In this document: piece by piece, positions 32,497 to 38,973 of the stretch | How positions within the stretch are numbered: the stretch's first letter is position 1 | How the letters are laid out: every line of letters starts with the position of its first letter | From: an uncultured Erysipelotrichaceae bacterium | GTDB lineage: Bacteria; Bacillota_I; Bacilli_A; Erysipelotrichales; Erysipelotrichaceae | Direction: 5' to 3' | DNA length: 38,973 bases | Assembly: GCA_944326095.1 (NCBI GenBank) | Contig: CALVCO010000011.1 | Coordinates: forward strand, 1-38,973 | Made by a program: the position numbers and the translations under genes | Notes under the pieces: model-generated | Told to the model about the DNA's origin: nothing | Databases searched by the model: none | The model's input: only the letters and a program-made list of their open reading frames with translations

Positions 32497-32604
32497 GGCT
32501 TTAATTAAGTGCGAGACACTTAGAAGAAATTTATATATGATATAACTATAGCTATATAGGTCTTCGAGTGTACTCGAAGGCCTTTTTTGAAAGGAAAAAA
32601 GAAG
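32497..32604 (+). promoter_or_regulatory. pyr operon leader with three alternative hairpins (attenuator)
   Basis: The leader contains three exclusive structures. The first is an early stem TTAAGTG/CACTTAG (32505-32511 with 32517-32523) with loop CGAGA. The second is an antiterminator, CACT-TA-GAAGA (32517-32527) with TCTTC-G-AGTG (32561-32570), nine pairs with a small internal loop. The third is the terminator at 32559-32582. The early stem would disrupt the antiterminator and permit termination, as in PyrR-controlled operons. The loop region TGCGAGACA shares part of the PyrR consensus (GNGAGG-like) but is not a full match, so the ligand protein is uncertain. No pyrR gene is in the window. 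Confidence 0.65.
32559..32588 (+). terminator. Attenuator terminator before pyrB
   Basis: GGTCTTCGAG-TGTA-CTCGAAGGCC (32559-32582) is a 10-bp stem with one G-T pair, followed by six T. The pyrB ribosome site starts two bases later. Confidence 0.85.
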
Positions 32605-33477
32605 ATGGACAATTTATTTAGGCTTAAAGATTTATCAGTCAAAGAAATTAATGATATCTTAGATTTAGCAAATAAGTGTAAAGATGGCACTTATGATAAT
32701 TATTTAAAAGATAAAATAATTGCTAATTGTTTTTTTGAACCAAGTACGCGAACACAATATAGTTTTAATACTGCTCAATTAAGATTGGGAATGAAGGTAA
32801 TTAGCTTTAATAGTGATAATAGCTCTTTAAAAAAGGGTGAATCATTCTATGATACTATTAAAACTTTTGAAAGTTTCAATATTGATGGAATTGTAATTCG
32901 TGATCGTAAGGACCATTATTATGAAGAATTAAAGAATATTCATATTCCTATTTTAAATGCAGGAGATGGGGCTAGTGATCATCCAACTCAATCATTACTT
33001 GATTTATTGACGATTCGTAATGAATTTGGCCATTTTGAAGGTTTAAATATTGCGATTGTCGGAGATATAAAATATTCACGAGTAGCCCATTCTAATATTG
33101 AAATAATGGAAAGATTGGGAATGAATTGTTATGTTAGTGGTCCTGAAGAATATCGCGAGGAAGGATATAAATTTATTGATTTTGATAAGGCTATCGAACA
33201 GATGGATATCATTATGTTGCTAAGAGTACAACATGAACGTCATGAACAAAAAATGCAACTTTCTTTAGAAGAATATCATAGAGATTATGGTTTGACTATG
33301 GAAAGAGTTAATAGAATGAAAGATAATGCCATTATCATGCATCCGGCACCTTTTAATCGAATGGTAGAAATTGCGGATGATGTTGTAGAATGTGATAAAA
33401 GTCGTATTTTTAAGCAGATTGAAAATGGTGTTTTAGTTAGAATGGCGGTTATTTTAAAGACCATTGGAGGTATGTAA
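32605..33477 (+). CDS. pyrB: Aspartate carbamoyltransferase catalytic subunit
   Basis: This enzyme joins carbamoyl phosphate and aspartate, the first specific step of pyrimidine synthesis. Motifs are the carbamoyl-phosphate site FEPSTRT (44-50), SSLKKGESFYDT (catalytic lysine loop), GDGASDHPTQSLLDL and LRVQHERH. I chose the ATG at 32605, with AAAGGAAA about eight bases upstream; an in-frame TTG at 32587 lies in the terminator T-run. The protein has 290 residues. No pyrI is present, so the enzyme should be an unregulated trimer of the Bacillus type. The operon is pyrB-pyrC-carA-carB with one or two bases of spacing or overlaps. Confidence 0.96.
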   Translation: MDNLFRLKDLSVKEINDILDLANKCKDGTYDNYLKDKIIANCFFEPSTRTQYSFNTAQLRLGMKVISFNSDNSSLKKGESFYDTIKTFESFNIDGIVIRDRKDHYYEELKNIHIPILNAGDGASDHPTQSLLDLLTIRNEFGHFEGLNIAIVGDIKYSRVAHSNIEIMERLGMNCYVSGPEEYREEGYKFIDFDKAIEQMDIIMLLRVQHERHEQKMQLSLEEYHRDYGLTMERVNRMKDNAIIMHPAPFNRMVEIADDVVECDKSRIFKQIENGVLVRMAVILKTIGGM

Positions 33478-33478
33478 T

Positions 33479-34762
33479 ATGACTAGACTATTTAAAAATG
33501 GTTCAGTATATTATCAAAATAAATTCGTTGATAGTGATTTTTTAATTGATGATGAAGGTAATTTTATAATTGCTGATAAGATTGATCTTTTAGATGATGA
33601 TGTTGATGAAGTAATAGATTGTGCTGGTCTTACTATTATGCCAGGTCTAGTAGATGTGCATACGCATTTGCGCGAGCCTGGTTATACTTACAAAGAGACG
33701 ATTAAAACAGCTACTTACTCGGCAGCTAAAGGTGGATTTACGACTATTTTTGCGATGCCAAACTTAAATCCAGCTTGTGATAGTTTAGAACATTTAAAGA
33801 TGGAACAAGATATTATCGATAAGGATGCATGTATTCATGTTTATCCAATATGTTCTATAACTAAAGGACAAAAAGGTCGCGGTGAACTAGTTGATTTTGC
33901 TAGTTTGCATAATGAATGTTTCTTATATTCGGATGATGGAGTTGGAGTGCAAGATGAAACCTTGATGAAACAAGCCATGGAACAGTGTGCAAAATATAAC
34001 AGTGTAATAATTGCGCATTGTGAAGATGAAAAAGAATTAAAAGGTGGAAGTTTAAATGAAGGTATTGCTTCAAGACGATTTAATGATCCAGGTATCAATA
34101 ATGCTAGCGAATATAATGAAGTTATTAGGGACATTGAATTGGCTAAACAAACAAATTGTCAATTTCATATATGCCATATTTCATGTAAAGAAAGTGTTGA
34201 GGCTTTAAGAAAAGCTAAACAAGAAGGATTAAATGTTTCTGGAGAAGTTACTTGTCATCATCTTTGTTTAAATGAAGAAGATATTGATGAAGACAATGGT
34301 AAATGGAAGATGAATCCTCCACTTAGATCAAAAGATGATCAACAAGCTTTAATTAAAGCAATTCAAGATGGAATTATTGAAGTTATTTGTACAGATAATG
34401 CTCCTCATAGCAAGCAAGAAAAAGATTGTCCAATTAAGGATGCTAAGATGGGTATTGTTTCAATTGAGATTGCTTTTAGTTTAATTTATACACATTTTGT
34501 AAAAAATAAACTTTTGAAATTGGAAGATGTCATTAAATTGATGAGCTATAATCCTTGTGATATCTTTGGTATTGATGGTGGTGAAATTGTTAATATGGAG
34601 AAAGCTAATCTTTGCTTCTTTGATTTAAATGCTAATATTAGAGTAGATAGTAAAAAATTTGCTTCAATGGGTAAGAGCTGTCCATTTGATGGTAAAATAC
34701 TAAATGGAAAATGTGTTATGACAATAGTTGATGGAAACATTGCTTATCGGGAGGGCGTATAA
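33479..34762 (+). CDS. pyrC: Dihydroorotase
   Basis: This enzyme cyclises carbamoyl aspartate to dihydroorotate. It is a class I metal-dependent amidohydrolase of 427 residues with VDVHTHLREPG (His61, His63), GGFTTIFAMPN, HCEDE, EVTCHHLCL and CTDNAPHS with the catalytic aspartate. The ATG at 33479 follows GGAGG by eight bases and lies one base after the pyrB stop; the TTG at 33464 precedes the ribosome site and is rejected. Its stop overlaps the carA start by one base (TAATG). Confidence 0.95.
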   Translation: MTRLFKNGSVYYQNKFVDSDFLIDDEGNFIIADKIDLLDDDVDEVIDCAGLTIMPGLVDVHTHLREPGYTYKETIKTATYSAAKGGFTTIFAMPNLNPACDSLEHLKMEQDIIDKDACIHVYPICSITKGQKGRGELVDFASLHNECFLYSDDGVGVQDETLMKQAMEQCAKYNSVIIAHCEDEKELKGGSLNEGIASRRFNDPGINNASEYNEVIRDIELAKQTNCQFHICHISCKESVEALRKAKQEGLNVSGEVTCHHLCLNEEDIDEDNGKWKMNPPLRSKDDQQALIKAIQDGIIEVICTDNAPHSKQEKDCPIKDAKMGIVSIEIAFSLIYTHFVKNKLLKLEDVIKLMSYNPCDIFGIDGGEIVNMEKANLCFFDLNANIRVDSKKFASMGKSCPFDGKILNGKCVMTIVDGNIAYREGV

Positions 34763-35847
34763 TGGATAGAAAATTGGTTTTGGCTAATGGTAAAGAGTTT
34801 TATGGTAAAGCCTTTGGTAGTACTAAGGAAGTTATCAGTGAAGTAGTATTTAATACTTCATGTGTTGGTTATCAAGAGATAATAAGTGATCCTTCATATA
34901 CTGATCAAATGATATGTATGACTTATCCTTTGATTGGTAATTATGGCATTATTGATGAAGATTATGAGTCTAAGATTTTTGGGCCAAAAGCTATGATTGT
35001 TAGAGAATATAATGATAAGCCTTCTAACTTTCGTTATACTAAGACTTTAAATGAAGTCATGGAAGAAAATGATATAGTTGGTTTAACGCATATAGATACT
35101 CGTTATCTTACAAGAACAATTCGTGATGAAGGGGCGATGATAGGTATTATTTGTGATAGTGATATGCCTAAAGAAAAAGCTTTAGAAAAAATACAAGCTT
35201 ATGATTTGCCACATAATCAAATTGCGAAAGTTAGCTGTAAGAAGCGTTGGTATGCGCGTTGTGCCAATCCCCGATTTAATGTTGTAGCTATCGATTGTGG
35301 TATTAAATATAATATCATTCGTGATTTAAATCGTAATGGTTGTAATGTTACTATTGTTCCTTATAATACTAGTGCCAAAGAAATTTTAGCTTTGAAACCT
35401 GATGGAATTTTCCTGTCTAATGGTCCAGGAGATCCGCAAGATGTTAAAGAAATTGTAGAAGTAATTAAGGAATTACAAGGAATTAAGCCATTATTTGGTA
35501 TATGTTTAGGTCATCAATTGATTGCTTTAGCAAATGGTTTTGATACTTATAAATTAAAATTTGGACATCGTGGAGCTAATCATCCGGTATTAAATATTGT
35601 GACAGGCAAAATTGAAATTACTAGTCAAAATCATAGTTATGCCGTTAAGGAAAAAGAAGATCCAAACGTTAAGATTACCCATTATAATTTATTAGATAAA
35701 ACCGTTGAAGGTTTAGAGATAGCTAAAGATTGTTGTTTTAGCGTACAATATCATCCTGAAAGTGCAGCTGGTCCGGAAGATAGCAAGTACTTATTTAAAA
35801 AATTTATCGATTATATGGAACAAGTAAAGGAGAAAGACAATGCCTAG
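34762..35847 (+). CDS. carA: Carbamoyl-phosphate synthase small subunit (glutamine amidotransferase)
   Basis: This subunit releases ammonia from glutamine for CarB. The N-domain has [18 protein letters not shown] and GNYGI. The class I amidotransferase domain has LSNGPGDP, nucleophile Cys248 in FGICLGHQL, and QYHPES with the catalytic His-Glu. The 361 residues are typical. It overlaps carB by eight bases. As the only carbamoyl-phosphate synthase in the window and within the pyr operon, it is probably pyrimidine-directed (also called pyrAA). Confidence 0.96.
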   Translation: MDRKLVLANGKEFYGKAFGSTKEVISEVVFNTSCVGYQEIISDPSYTDQMICMTYPLIGNYGIIDEDYESKIFGPKAMIVREYNDKPSNFRYTKTLNEVMEENDIVGLTHIDTRYLTRTIRDEGAMIGIICDSDMPKEKALEKIQAYDLPHNQIAKVSCKKRWYARCANPRFNVVAIDCGIKYNIIRDLNRNGCNVTIVPYNTSAKEILALKPDGIFLSNGPGDPQDVKEIVEVIKELQGIKPLFGICLGHQLIALANGFDTYKLKFGHRGANHPVLNIVTGKIEITSQNHSYAVKEKEDPNVKITHYNLLDKTVEGLEIAKDCCFSVQYHPESAAGPEDSKYLFKKFIDYMEQVKEKDNA

Positions 35848-38800
35848 AAGAGAAGATATTAAAAAAGTTTTGGTCATTGGTAGTGGACCAATAGTAATTG
35901 GTCAGGCTGCGGAATTTGATTATGCAGGGACTCAAGCTTGTTTATCTTTGAAGGAAGAGGGTTATGAAGTAATCTTAATCAATTCTAATCCAGCGACAAT
36001 TATGACCGATAGTCATATTGCGGATAAAGTTTATATGGAACCATTGACCTTAGAATATGTTTCAAGAATTATTCGTAAAGAAAGGCCTGATGCTTTATTA
36101 CCTTCTCTTGGAGGACAGACTGGTTTAAACTTGGCTATGCAACTTGCTAGTAAAGGGGTTTTAGATGAGTGCCAATGTGAAATATTAGGTACTAGCTTTC
36201 ATTCGATTGAAGAAGCTGAGGACCGTTTAAAATTTAAAGAATTATGTCAAAGAATTAATCAACCTTGCTTAGAGAGTCATATAGCGCGTAATATTGATGA
36301 TGTGGTTAAATATGCCAATATGATTGGTTATCCAGTAGTATTGCGCCCGGCTTTTACACTAGGAGGAACTGGTGGAGGATTTGCAAATAATGATGAAGAA
36401 GTCATTGAAATTGGCGAAAATGCTTTAAAATTATCACCAGTTAGTGAAGTATTAGTAGAAAAATCTATTAAGGGTTATAAAGAAATAGAATTTGAAGTAA
36501 TGCGCGATAGCAATGATACGGCTATTGTTATATGTTCAATGGAAAATATTGATCCTGTTGGTGTTCATACTGGTGATAGTATGGTAGTTGCTCCAGCGCA
36601 AACTTTGTCTAATAAAGAATATCAATTATTAAGAAATGCTGCTTTAGCGATAATTAAAGAATTAAAGATTGAAGGTGGATGTAATGTTCAATTTGCTTTA
36701 GATCCATTCTCTTTTAATTATTATGTTATTGAGGTAAATCCAAGAGTATCGCGTTCAAGTGCTTTAGCATCTAAGGCTACTGGTTATCCAATAGCTAAGG
36801 TTAGTAGTAAGATTGCCATTGGTTTACGTTTAGATGAAATAAGAATTGCGAATACTTGTGCAGCTTTTGAACCTGCAGTAGATTATGTAGTATGCAAGGT
36901 TGCACGTTTTCCATTTGATAAGTTTGCTAAGGCTGATCATACTTTAAGTACGCAAATGAAAGCTACAGGTGAAGTAATGAGCATTGGTCGTAATATGGAA
37001 GAAGCTTTATTAAAGGCGATGCGTTCATTAGAAATTGGCGTAGATCATATTTATTTAGAAAAATTTGATCATTATTCTACCGATGATTTATTAGAAAATA
37101 TTAAAACACCTACAGATGAAAGAATTTTTGCCATCGCCGAATTATTTAGACGTAATATCGATATGATGCTTATTCAGCATGCAACTAAAATTGATGCTTT
37201 CTTCTTGGATAAGATTCATCATATTGTTTCTTTAGAAGAAAAACTTAAAGCAGATCCTAGTGATGAAAATTTAATTAAATGTAAAAAATATGGCTTTAGT
37301 AATTCTTATTTATGTCATTATTTTAATATGAGTGAAAAAGCTTTATATGATCATTTAAAGGAAATTAACTGTCTTCCAGTCTATAAGATGATTGATACAT
37401 GTGCTGCGGAATTTAGTGCTTATGTACCATATTTTTATTCAACATATGAAATAGAAAATGAATCTATTGTTAGTGATAGAAAATCAATTATTGTTTTAGG
37501 TAGTGGACCAATAAGAATAGGACAAGGTGTTGAATTTGATTATTCAACGGTACATGCAATATGGGCTATTCAACAAAAAGGTTATGAAGCTATTGTTATA
37601 AATAATAATCCTGAAACAGTATCTACTGATTATGAAGTGAGTGATAAATTATATTTTGAGCCATTATGCATTGAAGATGTAATGCATATAATTGAATTAG
37701 AAAAACCTGAGGGTGTCATTGTATCCTTAGGAGGGCAGACTGCTATTAATCTTTCTCAAAAATTGAAAGATTATGGAGTTAAAATTATTGGCACGGATAT
37801 TGACGCTATTGAAAAAGCAGAAAATCGTGATAGTTTTGATAAAGTAGTTAGAAATGCTAATATTCCATTACCTATAGGCAAGGCAGTTACCAATATTGAA
37901 GATGGTCTAAAAGTTGCTAAAGAAATAGGTTATCCAGTGCTTGTTCGTCCTTCCTTTGTCTTAGGAGGTAGAGCAATGCAAATAGTTAATCATGATGATG
38001 AGCTTATTGAATATTTAACTAATGCAGTTAAAATTGATGCTGATCAACCAGTGTTGGTAGATAAATATATAGCTGGTACAGAAGTGGAAGTAGATGCAAT
38101 ATGTGATGGTAAAGATGTATTTATTCCTGGTATCATGCAACTTGTTGAAGCGACTGGTGTCCATTCTGGGGATTCGATGAGTGTTTATCCTCCATACTCA
38201 TTAAGTGATAAAGTTAAAGCTACTATTGCTGATTATACTAATCGATTAGGTTTAGCAATTGGTATTAAAGGCTTATTTAATATTCAATTTATTGTTGATA
38301 GTAATGATGATGTCTATGTAATTGAAGTAAATCCTCGTAGTTCACGTTCTGTTCCTTTCTTATCTAAATCTACGGGAATTCCAATGGCTAATATTGCAAC
38401 TAAAGTAATGTTAGGTGATAGCTTAGAAAAACAGGGCTATGGTACTTATGTCATGGAAGAAAAGAGACGTTATTATGTTAAATCACCGACTTTCTCTTTC
38501 TCTAAATTGCATGGCTTAGATGCTTATCTTTCTCCAGAAATGAAATCGACAGGGGAAGCAATCGGTTATGATGATACCTTAAATAGGGCTTTATATAAGT
38601 CTTTACAAGCTAGTAATTTAAGAGTTGTTAATTATGGAACAGTTTTTGTTACCTTAGCTGATAAAGATAAAGAAAGAGCTATTGGTTTAGTTAAACGTTT
38701 CTATGATCTTGGCTTTAATATTGAGGCTACATCTGGTACTGCAGCAACATTGAAACAAGCTAATATTAAAACGAGAGTTAAAAAGAAGATTTCTGAGGGT

Positions 38801-38973
38801 TCAACAGAAATATTAGATTCTATTCGTAAAGGTCATATAACTTATATCATTAATACTTTGACGACTAATGATTCTAATACTAATCGTGATGGTTATCAAA
38901 TTAGACGTTGTGCAGTAGAAAATAATGTAACCGTATTTACTTCTTTAGATACCGTTAATGTTTTATTAAATAT
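35840..38973 (+). CDS. carB: Carbamoyl-phosphate synthase large subunit (3' end beyond the window)
   Basis: This large subunit forms carbamoyl phosphate from bicarbonate, ammonia and two ATP. The frame is open from the ATG at 35840 (AAAGGAG eight bases upstream, inside carA) to the window end: 1044 codons, so only about 20 residues of the usual 1060-1070 are missing. Both ATP-grasp halves are visible. The first opens [20 protein letters not shown] with [10 protein letters not shown] and [20 protein letters not shown]. The second opens [20 protein letters not shown] with [11 protein letters not shown] and [18 protein letters not shown]. The C-terminal MGS-like allosteric domain is present but cut. 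No frameshift is seen. Confidence 0.97.
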   Translation, partial: MPRREDIKKVLVIGSGPIVIGQAAEFDYAGTQACLSLKEEGYEVILINSNPATIMTDSHIADKVYMEPLTLEYVSRIIRKERPDALLPSLGGQTGLNLAMQLASKGVLDECQCEILGTSFHSIEEAEDRLKFKELCQRINQPCLESHIARNIDDVVKYANMIGYPVVLRPAFTLGGTGGGFANNDEEVIEIGENALKLSPVSEVLVEKSIKGYKEIEFEVMRDSNDTAIVICSMENIDPVGVHTGDSMVVAPAQTLSNKEYQLLRNAALAIIKELKIEGGCNVQFALDPFSFNYYVIEVNPRVSRSSALASKATGYPIAKVSSKIAIGLRLDEIRIANTCAAFEPAVDYVVCKVARFPFDKFAKADHTLSTQMKATGEVMSIGRNMEEALLKAMRSLEIGVDHIYLEKFDHYSTDDLLENIKTPTDERIFAIAELFRRNIDMMLIQHATKIDAFFLDKIHHIVSLEEKLKADPSDENLIKCKKYGFSNSYLCHYFNMSEKALYDHLKEINCLPVYKMIDTCAAEFSAYVPYFYSTYEIENESIVSDRKSIIVLGSGPIRIGQGVEFDYSTVHAIWAIQQKGYEAIVINNNPETVSTDYEVSDKLYFEPLCIEDVMHIIELEKPEGVIVSLGGQTAINLSQKLKDYGVKIIGTDIDAIEKAENRDSFDKVVRNANIPLPIGKAVTNIEDGLKVAKEIGYPVLVRPSFVLGGRAMQIVNHDDELIEYLTNAVKIDADQPVLVDKYIAGTEVEVDAICDGKDVFIPGIMQLVEATGVHSGDSMSVYPPYSLSDKVKATIADYTNRLGLAIGIKGLFNIQFIVDSNDDVYVIEVNPRSSRSVPFLSKSTGIPMANIATKVMLGDSLEKQGYGTYVMEEKRRYYVKSPTFSFSKLHGLDAYLSPEMKSTGEAIGYDDTLNRALYKSLQASNLRVVNYGTVFVTLADKDKERAIGLVKRFYDLGFNIEATSGTAATLKQANIKTRVKKKISEGSTEILDSIRKGHITYIINTLTTNDSNTNRDGYQIRRCAVENNVTVFTSLDTVNVLLN

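Noticed and set aside
32497-32604. Canonical PyrR-binding hairpin
   Set aside because: The early stem has only a partial match to the consensus loop, so I call an attenuator without naming the regulator.
1-38973. CRISPR array, rRNA operon, or replication origin
   Set aside because: No regularly spaced repeats, rRNA-like sequence or DnaA-box cluster was seen.

Overview
The window is a chromosomal segment of a low-GC, AT-rich Bacillota. Strong Shine-Dalgarno sites, TGA used as a stop, a 109-residue protein I recognise as MG284/MPN403-like, and the general gene style point towards an Erysipelotrichales-like Bacilli lineage. The lineage is an inference; no rRNA is present to settle it. Most genes are house-keeping or biosynthetic, with one short phage-derived insert.

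Layout. 1-88 is the right end of an IS200/IS605-type (TnpB/omega-RNA) element whose body lies outside the window. It is followed by a hybrid sensor kinase (139-2649), tRNA-Leu (minus), the NAD(P)HX repair enzyme NnrE-NnrD (minus), a strongly promoted Lys-rich small protein (4409-4837) and a small membrane protein that looks leaderless (minus). pheA (5361-6185) precedes the aromatic operon 6348-14614: aroB, aroC, a fused aroE-aroK, aroF, aroA, tyrA, aroQ and a MATE exporter. With aroF it encodes all seven shikimate steps, and adds prephenate dehydrogenase; with pheA it reaches phenylpyruvate. No chorismate mutase is visible. A terminator hairpin ending right at the aroB ribosome site suggests attenuation. 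Next come a NusG-II/Gx-transporter pair, a DUF2130 nuclease-like protein, and a minus-strand operon of phosphodiester glycosidase, NTF2-like anchored protein and uridine phosphorylase, divergent from a GNAT gene.

20250-21990 is a phage remnant: a minor-head-like protein with a toxin-like C-terminal half, an overlapping small partner gene, a YjcQ-like protein and a 48-codon fragment. It ends beside tRNA-Trp and tRNA-Glu (minus). After this lie a CPBP-like membrane protein, the MG284/MPN403-like gene, ptsI (PTS enzyme I), a PssD/PssE-type two-part glycosyltransferase with a HAD phosphatase, a FemX-like peptidoglycan aminoacyltransferase (minus), and a two-gene acyl-CoA dehydratase activase/dehydratase system.

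The window ends in a pyrimidine operon pyrB-pyrC-carA-carB (carB runs off the end), preceded by a leader whose three mutually exclusive hairpins form a convincing transcription attenuator. The aro and pyr leaders share an identical 13-nt segment at the base of their terminator hairpins. The most rewarding items for follow-up are the phage-borne toxin/partner-like module, the two attenuators, the leaderless promoters, and the Lys-tailed small protein.
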